From positions 5,708,001-5,772,000 of the forward strand of contig JAINUG010000039.1 of the NCBI GenBank assembly GCA_029706075.1: a stretch of 64,000 bases of DNA, read 5' to 3'. Source of the DNA: Aldrovandia affinis. Taxonomy: Eukaryota; Chordata; Actinopteri; Notacanthiformes; Halosauridae. Within the stretch, counting starts at the first letter, position 1. Each line of letters opens with the position of its first letter. Shown in pieces: positions 34,038-44,433 of this stretch. The notes below the pieces were generated by a model that did no database searches, was not told where the DNA came from, and was given only the letters and a program-made list of their open reading frames with translations. Position numbers and translations under genes: made by a program.

Positions 34038-34442
34038 CTAAAATAAATAAGAAAAACACTGTATAAACAATTAAACAAATAATAATATTCAACCATATTT
34101 TTTATGACAATGATTTCAAATTATACTTATTTTAGTTTCTCAATGTATGATGATCCTGTATTTATTATATTGACAATACTGTTAAACTTGATATTAAAAG
34201 ACTGCCCTAAAACAAAGTTCTGGGGATTATTGGAGTCAACAGCTATGGTTAACTGGGGGTTTAATATAGGGCACTGTTGCTGTAGCTAGGTACTTAACCT
34301 GAAATACTTGCATAAACACTGAGTTGTATGAAAGGATAATATATAAAAATGTACAGTAAGCTCTGCTAGCCACCTAGGATAAGTGCTGCTGCAATGCATG
34401 TAAAAAAGTGACCAGTCCCTACATCAGGTGTGTGGGCGTTAC
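34038..34442. other. Intron between C2 and transmembrane exons
   Basis: AT-rich, with no other feature seen. Confidence 0.6.
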
Positions 34443-34697
34443 CTTGTGCAGGGAAGCAGCTCTTTACAGTAAAGTCCTCTCTGTTCTCACTCACAGGGTC
34501 CTTCACCACACAGGTGTAGACTGAATCAGGGCTCTGACTCTCCTCTCTCTTGATCAGCAGCTTGTACCCTGTCTGATCCTGTGTGTCAGGTCCCTCCCAA
34601 CTGTACTGAGTCAGTGGGCTCTGGTCTCCAGCACACAGCAGGGTTAATGTGCTGTCATTGTTCACCTCGCAAGTCACGTTTGGTTTATCCAGAGCAT
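34443..34697 (-). CDS. CD2-family C2-type Ig domain exon
   Basis: 255 nt, acceptor CCCATGCAG, donor CAAG|GTAACG, phase 1 to phase 1. The peptide has KPNVTCEVNNDSTLTLLCAG, YSWEGPDTQDQTGYKLLIKR and SVYTCVVKDPVSENREDFTV, then KSC. The four cysteines (VTC, LLC, YTC, KSC) match the two-disulfide C2 domain that is diagnostic of D2 in CD2/SLAM-family receptors. It follows V exon copy B and precedes the transmembrane exon. Which named member it corresponds to (CD48, CD58, CD2 or another SLAMF) cannot be decided; CD48/CD58-like ligands and CD2-like receptors share this fold. Confidence 0.75.
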
Positions 34698-35042
34698 CTG
34701 CATGGGAAACAAAAGCCCTGTTAGCACTGAGCTTTTATCATTGTGTTGCTTACACAACGCTCTCATCCTGGGTGACTTTCATGACTTAGGTGTTTACCCA
34801 TTATCCATTTTCCAACTGGATATTCATTAAAACAATTCACTTTGGGTTGAATACTGAAACAAACTTCCGGTTGCACACACATGCATTGTTTCCCACATTT
34901 TATTTTCCCATGGATTTAATTAGCATTATGCAATTCTTTGCTCCTTGGCCTTTGAGAGTAGAGTATCTCCTACCCAGGGTCCAAGATGTTAAGATATAAG
35001 ACTCCTACTGATCAATGAAGATAATACAAATAAATCACTTAC

Positions 35043-35321
35043 CGATTACTGTCAGATTGTATTTCTTTAGAGTGGGCTGGTCATTGATCTGAACAGAATA
35101 GGGGCCATTGTCACCTTTGGTTAAGTGCCTAATCGTCAGATTCCCAGTTTTCGTATCCAGTGATGTGCGACCTTTAGAAATGCCAAAATATTCCGTTTCA
35201 GAATCCTTTTCCCATTCTGCCAACTTATTATCATGATACCTCCAAAGTATAATGGTAATGGGGGCTGCACTGGACTCAGGAGACAGCACTATCTCTTGTC
35301 CTGGATAACGAAAAACACCAT
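35043..35321 (-). CDS. CD2-family V-type Ig domain exon, copy B
   Basis: 279 nt, identical in translation to copy A as far as I can read. Donor AATCG|GTAAGT joins in phase to the C2 exon at 34697 (G+AT codon), giving VID-ALDKPNVTC at the junction. This copy is in the right order (signal, V, C2, transmembrane) for a working receptor. Confidence 0.75.
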
Positions 35322-35399
35322 CTGAAAGAGAATGGATGAAATTAGATGTTGGTTATTCCACACGTGCGGAAAGTCTTAAAGCAAGGATAAACGCGATAC

Positions 35400-35523
35400 A
35401 TCCTTTTAATGTCACAAGGCCATGGAAAAGCACCACTGTAGCAGAAACCAAGATACACCTCAGGTCCAACTGACAGATCAGCTGATCTATCAAGAAGATG
35501 GAAGTCCTCTGAGGACCTCCCAT
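35400..35523 (-). CDS. Candidate signal-peptide exon, copy B
   Basis: Same as copy A: start at 35523, hydrophobic run CILVSATVVLFHGLV, possible donor GGAT|GTATCG in phase 1, then a 78-nt intron to V exon B. If wrong, the true first exon should lie above 35.6 kb on the minus strand; I did not find one before the CR1 element. Confidence 0.35.
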
Positions 35524-36159
35524 CCTACTTATTTTCAGAAGTTTGTGATGAACGTGAAATATGCATATTCTGTATTCCTGTACCTCAGCAGTTCTTAAAC
35601 TCGGTCCTGGAGTACCACCATGTATGCTGGTTTTTGTTACAACCAATCTGTTGTGTGATTAAGATTGTTGAAAACATGAGTTTAGGTCACATAACTTTGT
35701 GCTGAAATAGATTTTAACACAATGCAGGTTTGGCTCATTACCATTTGCTTTGTCATTTTCCACAAATATTTTAGTTTCAATGACCAGGTGTCCACACCTC
35801 CAGCGTTTCAATGATTTTGGCCTATCAATAAATCAAATAAAGATCCAACCTCTTTCAAAACGAATCACTTGCCACGACACAATACATAAAATGAAAGCAT
35901 TAGTTGTCTGAGAACTGATTTGACTGATTAAAAGTCCTTTTTGCTGAATGTATTCTATGAATGAACCAGTGAAACAGGAAGATGGTAACTATTTCTGTAG
36001 CAGAGCTGGCATGAGTAATTATGATGGTAGAGTGAGGCTTTGTGAACCATAATTTTTTTAGGTTTATTTTAGCATGAATATCTGTTTCTGACATAATGGA
36101 CATAATGTGACACTAAGAGGGTAATCGTCCCTCATTAGACATAGGACATTGCAAACACA

Positions 36160-37830
36160 CTAAACAGTTACTTTGTGGAGAGCTTTACTAGAGAAGAGGT
36201 TATAAATATGCCTAAATGTATAGACAAGGTAGGGAATGTTTTGGAGGACTTTGAGATAAGGGATGTAGAAGTACTACAAAAACTACAAAAACTTAAGACA
36301 AATAAGGCAGCAGGCCCGGATGGCATATATCCCAGAGTACTCAAAGAACTTGGGGAAATTATATATAAACCATTGACAGATATTTTCAGTCAATCCATAA
36401 TCACTGGAGAAATACCAGATGACTGGAAACAGGGTAGTATAATTCCAATATATAAGAAGGGGGACCGTACTGACCCAGGGAACTATAGGCCTGTCAGTTT
36501 AACTTGCATCGCATGTAAAATGCTGGAATGTATTATTAGGGATACGTTGGAATCATTCTTGAAAAATAATAGTATTTTAAGGGAGAGCCAGCATGGATTT
36601 CTCAAGGGGAGGTCATGCCTAACAAACCTCCTGGACTTTTCAAGAGGCTACAAAGTGTGTTGACCTGAACCAGGCTTATGATGTTATATATTTGGACTTT
36701 CAGAAAGCATTTGACAAGGTACCACATGAGAGGCTCATTGCTAAAATGAAATCGGTAGGAATTGTAGGAGTAGTTTCACAGTGGGTTAAAAATTGGCTGC
36801 AAGGGCGAATACAAAGAGTAACAGTAGGTGGGGCCGAATCTGACCTCGGTGCTGTGGGCAGTGGTGTCCCGCAGGGATCGGTGCTGGGACCTCTGCTCTT
36901 CCTTATTTACATAAATGATCTGGATATGGACATTAGTAGCAAAATAGTTAAATTTGCAGATGATACTAAACTTGGGGGTTTGGCAAACAGTTTGGAATCG
37001 ACTAAAGTAATCCAAGATGATTTAAACAAAATCCAAAAATGGGCAGATACATGGCAGATGACGTTCAATATTGCTAAATGTAAAGTAATGCATGTGGGAA
37101 ATAAAAACATTAGACAGGAGTATTTTATGGGAGGAGAAAAGTTAGTAGGTGTTCAATTTGAAAAGGATTTAGGAGTTGTAGTGGATCAAAGCCTATCTGC
37201 ATCAAAGCAGTGTGCTACAGCAGTGAAAAAAAGCCAACAGGATGCTGGGATACATAGCAAAAAGTATTGAGTACAAATCAAAGGAGGTTATATTAATGTT
37301 ATATAACGCCTTTGTCAGACCGCACTTAGAATACTGTGTGCAGTTCTGGGCACCGCACTACAAGAAAGATATTGAAGCTCTTGAAAAAGTCCAAAGAAGG
37401 GCAACTAAACTGATACCTGGTATGAAAGGTAAAAGTTATGATGATAGACTTAAGGTACTCAATCTATTTAAACTTAGCAAACGCAGACTTAGGGGGGATT
37501 TGATTGAGGTTTTTAAATTCCTAAAAGGGATTAACAAAGTAAAATACCAAAGATTTTTTAAGATAAGTGGGGTCAGCAGAACAAGAGGCCACAGGTGGAA
37601 ATTAGTTAAAGGCAAATTCCGCACAGATATTAGGAAGTTTTTCTTTACACAGAGAGTTGTCAATGCCTGGGACAGCTTGCCAGGTCAGGTAGTAGAGGCA
37701 GAAACGCTCGGGCTATTCAAGGCCAGGCTAGATGTAGTACTAGATGTTCTTTAGATTAGGACATGATGAGCCAAGATGGGCCGAACGGCCCGTTCTCATC
37801 ATTATGTATTCTTATGTTCTTATTAAACAT
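36160..37830 (+). mobile_element. CR1/Rex1-like LINE, 5'-truncated, two frameshifts
   Basis: Reverse transcriptase motifs occur in order: NKAAGPDGI, NYRPVSLTCIACKMLE, HGFLKGRSCLTNLLDF, VIYLDFQKAFDKVP, GVPQGSVLGPLLFLIYINDL and KFADDTKL. The C-terminal part includes RPHLEYCVQFWAPHYKKDIE and LSKRRLRGDLIEVFKFLKG. Frames change near 36640 and 37240, so the ORF is broken. The 3' end has GATGAGCCAAGATGGGCCGA and short ATTCTTATGTT repeats, as in CR1-group elements. There is no endonuclease domain. It was inserted beside the end of duplication copy B. Confidence 0.85.
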
Positions 37831-37839
37831 ATCTAATTA

Positions 37840-38037
37840 AAAACAATTAACAGCTTGTTATTTTTCAGGAATTGCAATTATGGTTGGACGGAAAACCCAC
37901 AAAACATGGGGTTATTCCAGGATAGAATTTGAGAACCACTGCTGTAGATAAAACTGTGAATGTTTATTCCTTCTTGCATCTCAACCACATCAATGTATGT
38001 CAGGGGTATTCAAATTCAGGCCTCGAGGTTCGCAGTG
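37840..38037. other. Repeat-like spacer
   Basis: Contains GAGAACCACTGCTGTAGATA, a phrase common in fish interspersed repeats, but no complete element was identified. Confidence 0.3.
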
Positions 38038-38039
38038 TC

Positions 38040-38900
38040 TGCAGGCTTTATTAGCTGTAACACCACGGAGGTAATTTACATGTTAATTTGCCAATGTGGA
38101 CTGGCCTACATTGGTCAAACAAAAGAGGCCCTCAAAACATGTGTGGCAGAACACAAAGCAGCCAAACATTAAAAGCAGGACAAGTCACCTCCACCCGCTC
38201 CTTGTGCTTTGTAGGTTTAGGTGGAGATATCAACAAGAGATGGTAACCTCGTTAAACCTCGCTCATTGGACTGTAAAATTACACAATTGGAACCATCTGG
38301 GCTCAATGAGAAGCTAATTTTGGGTCACCGAATTTAGATAAAATGTAGGCTATGGCCTTTCAATAAAACAGGCAATTCTAAACCACAATTTGGGTATACT
38401 TGAGAATATGCCACTATGGGAATGGGATCAAATTTAGTTTATTATTACCACCTAAATATCACCACAAAGGAATGTGATATATGTATTATGTGAATGATAT
38501 AATAGATTGAGTGTTTAAAAACCAAGAGATGGGTAATCTTAGCAATACACTGTCTTTATGTGTTTTGCTTTCTTTTTCCATTTTAATTATAATTTCTCCC
38601 CTTCATTTTCAATGTTACTGGGAACTTTAAATACTTATTTATTTGTCTTATAGGATATGGGAGTATTTATCTTGAATATTGTAGGTGACTAACTGTGAGT
38701 GAAATCTTATGGTTTGCCTAACTACCAACTGAATTTGACTGAATTATGTGGGCGGAGCCACAACACTTAGTCAGTCTTGTCTCTTGTACGAAAAAGGCAC
38801 TTTCAATCTACCTGATCACAATGCTCTGAGTAAAACACTGTCGAAACATGTCAGCATTGTGAGTATTACTCTGCAGAATAAATCATATCTATAATCATAT
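38040..38900 (+). mobile_element. Penelope-like element 3' fragment (GIY-YIG endonuclease)
   Basis: 38046-38172 encodes ISCNTTEVIYMLICQCGLAY then IGQTKEALKTCVAEHKAAKH. The IYML…CGLAYIGQT…LK…EHK pattern is that of the GIY-YIG endonuclease of Penelope-like retroelements. After a stop and frameshifts, sequence resembling the C-terminal LNEKLILGHRI part follows. Downstream CTGTCGAAACATGTCAGCAT and AATAAA near 38878 fit the 3'UTR of such elements. The reverse transcriptase is missing. Confidence 0.65.
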
Positions 38901-38902
38901 TA

Positions 38903-40067
38903 CAGTTTTTCTCAATTGTTTACACACAAAAACTGGTACTATGGACCCAATTATAAAAAACGAAAGCCTATGTGTCAATAAAAAAAACTATTCCTAAAAA
39001 ACTATTCACACAAATTGCATTATCAAATTAACTTTTTGCAAAACCGTAAACACAATTTTCTTTATTTAGCACACTCCTCATCAATAAAAATTCTTGTGTT
39101 CACGTGAAAAGCATGACCACTCAAAATGCGAAACAATCAATTGACCACACTGTCCTCATGGTGCAAACATTACTTGCCTAAATGATTCAATCAGTAATCA
39201 GAGATTTAGCACAAGTAAATCACAGGTGCCACAGATAAACTCCCCTAACAAATGAAATTAGGGCAATTTTGGTTGACCCAGACCTTCACAAATGAGAATA
39301 GGTACTGTAAACATTGGTATAAACTCAACTTTACTGTTCTTGTCTTTAGTACTACATTACAATACAGTACTCAGTGATGAATGTAGAATATGGTAAACTA
39401 CTGCATGTGAACCACAGTACCAATATGTATCATGTATGAAACTTGGAGGTGTAGGCTATTGTCAATATGGTGCTACAAAATGATGCCGTTCAAACAAAAT
39501 CCAAAGTTGAGTCATTGATGACAACATCACAGTATTCCAATATGTCATCACTGTCATCAATAATTAGCCTAGACAAGTATATATTTTTTCTTTTACATAA
39601 GTGGTCTTTCTGTACAGGCCTACTGTGTTCGCATGTTCTGTTTTTCCTTATGCTATTCACTGAAATGTGCAGTACAAAAGTGTCATTTGAATTGTAATAT
39701 CTATTTTGGTACTGTATTTGAGTATTCCTTTTATATTTGAGTTCATACAGTAACACTCAACAGGCTTCTGCACATATGTTTTAAGTTTAAAACACTGCAA
39801 ATGCATTAGTGAAATGTTTAGATTTTCATCGCAGTGTTTTTCATCTATCACACCAGTGTGCAATTAGTCCTCATCTGATGCATGTACCATTTTAGTTCAA
39901 AAGTTTCATTTTGAGAAGAGTTCACATAATTTTGAGTGCAGTGTTTCATTTTGCAAGAGATTTGAAGAGTTTTGCCAAAATTGTTTACAGATTGAGTTTT
40001 GTGTTTATAGTTTTGAGAAAATTAGTCATAGTTTCAGGAAATGTGTTTAAACAATTGAGAAAAACTG
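38903..40067. mobile_element. Terminal-inverted-repeat DNA element (1165 bp)
   Basis: Begins CAGTTTTTCTCAATTGTTTA and ends TAAACAATTGAGAAAAACTG: exact 20-bp inverted termini. TA precedes the left end; the right flank is CA, so the target duplication is unclear. No transposase domain is recognisable inside, so it is probably non-autonomous, of the Tc1/mariner or a related group. Confidence 0.75.
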
Positions 40068-40121
40068 CAGTAGTAGATACATTTTTGGGGGGAGTTACGA
40101 ACCACCTCACACCATATATAT

Positions 40122-40632
40122 TGTAGCGATCCAGGTGGGTCGCTGCATGTAAATGTGTGTGCGGGGAATTGTGGGGGAACACTGTTGTATGTTTGTTTGT
40201 TCCCCCCTGTGTTAATTGGATTTATGTTCAATAAATCATGTTGTGTGTGTTCGTTGTTAACATTTGTGTGTGTAAAACTGATGGTCGCAGTGAGCCAGGA
40301 GTTAGAGCCACCACGACCAATGTGTGTTTACTGTTTAGTGTAGTCGCATGAAATTCTGTGTAAAAAGTGTTCATTCATCAACTGAAGAGTACTTCCTGTG
40401 TGACGTACTAGCTAGTTGAAGAGGCGCACCTGGCGTGTCCTTTTAAGGATGCGTCTGTTCCCAAAGAAAGCTCTCAAGACGATATTTGGGATCGTGCGGT
40501 GTATGCGGCATGGATATTGTCAGCCTTTATTATTAAAGTAGCTATGGGGCCTACGAAGCACGTAGCCACATTTAAACTGCTGCCTGACTCCATTCGTCTT
40601 CTTGTTGCACCCCACCACGCATGCTCGCTACA
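40122..40632 (+). repeat. 5' LTR of the 40-kb Ty3-like element
   Basis: Starts TGTAGCGATCC, ends CATGCTCGCTACA and is followed after one base by the primer-binding site. The TGTAGCG…CGCTACA ends are inverted. AATAAATCA lies at about 40228. Confidence 0.75.
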
Positions 40633-41011
40633 GTGGTGTCAGAAGCGGGATGTACCAAGTACAAGACGAATCAAGAGTCATCAGTGACGACATCTTCTGG
40701 ATGCAGCGTCAACTCGAGGGAGGAATGGATCAGGCCGAGGTGGTGCCAGGCAAAGGAAGGAGTGCCGGAGACCGGAGAGTTTTTAACACGCCTGGACAGG
40801 GCTAGCGATAACCGCCCATGCCGCTCCACGTCGGAGCCCAGGGGCGCTCCCACCAACCCTGCTGCCTCCCGACCCCTCGCCAAGCTGCCCAAGTACGACG
40901 GAACAGTGGCCCGCTGTCGTACCCGCCCAGGTACAGCTCACAGCGGAGTACAATGGATGGAGCAAAACCACCACAGCTGTCCACCTAGCCTTAGCCCTGG
41001 AGGGTGGGGCC

Positions 41012-41990
41012 TTGCAGGTGCTTCTTGACCTCTCCCCAACGGAGCAACGCAGCTACCCAGCGCTGACTACGGCCCTGGAACGACGTTTCGGTCAGCGGGT
41101 CTTCGAAAGCCACAGCCATGAACAGCTAGCCAAACGCTCTCATCAAGGGCAAGAAACGGTAAGCACTTTCACTGCCGATATCTGCTATCACGCACGGCTG
41201 GGCTACCCCACGTTCCCCGCTGCTGTCCAGGAAGAGCTAGCGCTACACGCGTTCCTGCGTACCCTAGCCCCAGAGGAGCTGTGCCAGCAAGTCCGCCTCA
41301 CCGCTCCAGGTTCGCTAGCCGAAGTTATTTTAATAACTGAGTAAGCGGAAGCGGTTCTAACACCCCTCTCCCTGAGTAAAGCGCCTGCTCGCCGCCCACG
41401 GGTCAGGATGGCCACCGGTGACGACGGCGACACGGAAGGAGTAGCGGCACCAGCACACCAGGTCCACTCTGCCCCCCGACGCCAGTCTCCGGCATCACGA
41501 AGGCATCGGCCCTGGGCCACTGACCAGTGCTACCGCTGCAATGAGCCTGGCCACATTGCACGGGACTGCCCGGCGCCGGCACCTAGGCCTCGCCTCACCG
41601 CTGCAGAGGGAAACGCAAGCGGAGTGGCCCAGTGAGGGAAGCGCTGCTCCAATCCCCAGTCCCTCTCCAAGGTCATTGTTCGCTGGTTGGCCAAGTCAGC
41701 TGCATCCGAGGCCTCTACGCAGTGTGCCTGCTTGATGGCTAGCACTGGGGTCTACCATCGCCTGGCACTGCCGGTGTGCTACCCGCAGCGTGGACACCCA
41801 CTAACGAACAGATGCAGACCGTCATAGGGGAGAGAGCCAGTATGCAGGGGAGAAAGAAGGTGCACGTCCGTCTCGGCGACCAGGAAGCGACGCACAAGTT
41901 CTGACTGGCTGACATTGATGATCCGTGCATCATCAGCCTGGACCTGATGACGCGATGGGACGCATGTGTGGATGTTTCCCAAGCGGCGCT
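41012..41990 (+). pseudogene. gag/protease remnant
   Basis: 41012-41344 encodes a retrotransposon capsid-like segment (ALERRFGQRVFESHSHEQLA, then FTADICYHARLGYPTFP). 41408-41635 encodes a CCHC zinc knuckle CYRCNEPGHIARDC. Further on, IDDPCIISLDLMTRWDACVD near 41914-41975 resembles the part of a retropepsin after the active site. Stops and frame changes separate these pieces, so no product is expected. Confidence 0.65.
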
Positions 41991-42109
41991 CCGGTTCGGA
42001 GACCAGGCCTTAGCCCTCCAGTTCGGCCGCCGTCAAAAGCAAACCCACTGTCAAACTGCGGCCTCGCCTGTCTCACCCATTGCCGCCCTGCCTGCATCGC
42101 CTGCCGTCG

Positions 42110-42232
42110 CCCAACAGCCACCTGTCTGCTGTACTGCACTGCCTGTCGTCACCCAACAGCCACCTGTCTGCTGTACTGCACTGCCTGTCGTCACCCAACA
42201 GCCACCTGTCTGCTGTACTGCACCGCCTGCAT
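42110..42232. repeat. 42-bp tandem repeat, three units
   Basis: Unit CCCAACAGCCACCTGTCTGC, then TGTACTGCACTGCCTGTCGTCA. The period of 14 codons keeps two plus-strand frames open across the array. Confidence 0.9.
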
Positions 42233-42240
42233 CGCCTAGG

Positions 42241-42405
42241 ATGTTCGAAACCGTTCACTCGTTCCCTATTCCCTATATAGTGTTCCCTATGTAGTGTTCC
42301 ATGTAGTGAACGATTAAACTGTTTTCGGACACTACAACTGAACGTCATGCCAAGCACACTATATAGTGCACTATATAGGGAATAGGGAATGGTTTCGAAC
42401 ACAGT
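42241..42405. mobile_element. Palindromic MITE
   Basis: GTTCGAAACCGTTCACTCGT at the left pairs with GGAATGGTTTCGAAC at the right; internal CACTATATAGTGCACTATAT is itself palindromic. A partial related piece (CACTATATAGTGCACTATTT) lies at 45.89 kb on the other side of the LINE, so the LINE probably inserted in or beside such an element. Confidence 0.6.
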
Positions 42406-42419
42406 CATAGTGAACGAAG

Positions 42420-43262
42420 ATGGCGGTGCGCTCGACGCAGCGGCTACTGCGGCTCCCAACTCGGTGCTATGTTTTCTTTATTATTTTGTTAGTCTTACGT
42501 TTATGTACCAGCCCAGGTTATGTGCACCTCTTCTACAGCCGCCAGGAACTTTTAAACCTCAGATCGGATTACACAATCCCCACTGCCATCACGGACAACT
42601 TCCCCATTGATATTGTCCGCTCACTGGTTCTGCAGTGGAAATGCTTCCCCCATCGGGAGCGTAAACAGAAGAGGGGGAAGCAGGCTGGTCTACATGCTAG
42701 GCTAAGCAGAGCTCCCTTCAAAGCTTCCCTCCCCAGCATTTTTATGGCTAACGTTCGATCGCTGGCTAATAAAATGGACGAGATAAAACTCAGGCTGGAG
42801 AACTGCTGTCTGCTAACGTTTACCGAGACCTGGCTCAACAACAACATAGCTGGCTCAGCTATCGAGCTAAAGGGCCGCACAGCCTTCCGTGCCGATAGGA
42901 ACTCCGGCAAGATCCGCGGAGGAGGTTTGTGTATTTATGTCAATAACTTTTGGTGCAATAATACAAAGATCATTGAAAAGCATTGCTGTGCTGACCTTGA
43001 GCTGTTTATGGTACAGTGCAGGCCTTTCTACCTGCCTAAAGAGCTAACAGCCATTACCATCGCTGCCGTGTACATCCCTCCCCATGCAAATGCTAAGGCA
43101 ACACTCAAGCAACTACAGTGTGCCATCAGTAAACAACAGACTAAACACCCAGACAATGCCTTTATCATAGGCGGTGATTTCAACCAAACCAACCTCAGGA
43201 CTGTATTACCCAAATTTCATCAACAGGTTTCCTGCCCTACTAGAGGGCAAAACACCCTAGAC
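42420..43262 (+). mobile_element. APE-type LINE, endonuclease part
   Basis: An open frame from 42420 encodes an N-terminal hydrophobic segment and then an AP-endonuclease-like domain: MANVRSLANKMDEIKLRLEN, LLTFTETWLNNN (catalytic Glu region), GGGLCIYVNNF, AVYIPPHANAKATL and IIGGDFNQTNL (Asp/Asn motif), SCPTRGQNTLD. This is the nicking endonuclease of jockey-superfamily (L2/CR1-like) LINEs. The frame is cut at 43262 by a 109-bp hAT MITE. The reverse transcriptase core is missing; the C-terminal end and 3'UTR resume at 44.05 kb. Confidence 0.8.
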
Positions 43263-43371
43263 CAGGGGTCCCCAATGACCGGGCCGTGGACCGGTTCCGT
43301 GTGTGCCGGTCCGTGGAAAAATTGTCTTGCATGAAACTGGTCCGTGATGCAAAAAAGGTTGGGGACCACTG
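43263..43371. mobile_element. 109-bp hAT MITE
   Basis: The termini CAGGGGTCCCCAA and TTGGGGACCACTG are inverted, with a perfect 8-bp target duplication CCCTAGAC (43255-43262, 43372-43379). Confidence 0.9.
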
Positions 43372-43380
43372 CCCTAGACC

Positions 43381-43455
43381 ACACGAACACGAACAAACAA
43401 GTTCTCGAGAGGCAAGCACACAAGCACACGAACAAACAAGTTCTCGAGAGGCAAG
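43381..43455. repeat. Two direct copies of a ~31-bp sequence
   Basis: GAACAAACAAGTTCTCGAGA followed by GGCAAG occurs twice head to tail. Confidence 0.8.
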
Positions 43456-44049
43456 AAACATTAATCACAATAGGTACTATCAAGCTAAGCTAGATAATGT
43501 CCAAGCGCCAAAACAGAGAATGCCAGCTGTTTAAATATCCTCCCGTTAATTATTCGCAGCATTTCGCAATGACTCTGATTGTTTCCGTATAGCGTCACAA
43601 GACGGAATTCATATATTTTCACAAGTATTTGAAAACATGGGAAATAAAATAAATATCAGCATACAGAGTCTGTTGCTGGCAGATCGCAACTGTAAACACA
43701 GACAAGATGCTACATAATGTCAGCACATTGTAGCTTGTGTTGTTTACACCTGCGATTTCACACATGGCCCCACACCCCTCCCCGAGACTAGCACCTAGTT
43801 ACCATGTCAATAGAAGGGGGACGGTACTTCCAGGTAAAACAGAGAGTGAAAGGCAAGGTTTACTTTTGGTCTAATTAACCTAATTAAAAAAATCTCATAT
43901 GATTTGCCAGTGCTCAAATCGGAAAGTCGCGATTCTAAGGTTTCTGTCAATGTTTTTGCCGTGTGTGTATGATAAAATCTTGCGACGTTAGGAGTAGTAA
44001 TATACTTTTATTGCTGCTCGGATCGTCAGCGATCCAGTCGACCTCAGGG
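43456..44049. other. Unidentified sequence replacing the LINE reverse transcriptase
   Basis: No LINE frame and no element ends could be recognised. It may be a deletion plus a foreign insertion. Confidence 0.3.
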
Positions 44050-44433
44050 GGTTAATGTGCAAAAGACGAAGGAGCTGATCGTGGACTTCAGGAGATCCAA
44101 AAGCTGCAGCCACTCCCCATATACATCAACGGGGCCGAGGTGGAACGTGTCCCCAGTTTTAAATTTCTTGGAGTCCACATCAGCGAGAACCTCTCCTGGA
44201 CATCAAACACCCATTCCCTTGTGAAGAAGGCCCAACAATGCCTGCATTTCCTGAGGAGGCTGAGGTGCGCCCGCCTACCCCCCCATATTTATTTACCATA
44301 AATATTGCCTGCGCAGAGGTCTCAGCATCAGCAGAGATCCCACCCACCCCAACCACGGACTGTTCTCCCTCCTGCGCTCCGGGAGGCGCTATAGGGAGCC
44401 TCAGAGCCCGTACTTCCAGGCTCAGAAACAGCT
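44050..44433 (+). mobile_element. APE-type LINE, C-terminal RT end
   Basis: Encodes KTKELIVDFRRS, then INGAEVERVPSFKFLGVHIS, ENLSWTSNTHSLVKKAQQCL and HFLRRLR. Later, at about 44360-44430, it gives LLRSGRRYREPQSPYFQAQK. These are typical of the region after the RT palm in L2-like LINEs. Interrupted at 44434 by a TIR element; continued at 45617. Confidence 0.75.

Larger units (their letters stand above)
34721..36047. repeat. 1.33-kb duplication, copy B (signal + V exons)
   Basis: Counterpart of 32104-33436. Its right end abuts sequence just before the CR1-like element. Confidence 0.95.
40122..42240 (+). mobile_element. Ty3-like LTR retrotransposon, 5' part only
   Basis: The parts are a 5' LTR (40122-40632), a primer site complementary to the tRNA-Leu 3' end (TGGTGTCAGAAGCGGGA at 40634), a gag remnant with a CCHC knuckle, and a protease-like remnant. 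The element then stops in a 42-bp tandem repeat. No reverse transcriptase, integrase or 3' LTR remains. The LTR is related to the solo LTR at 56.8 kb. Confidence 0.75.
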
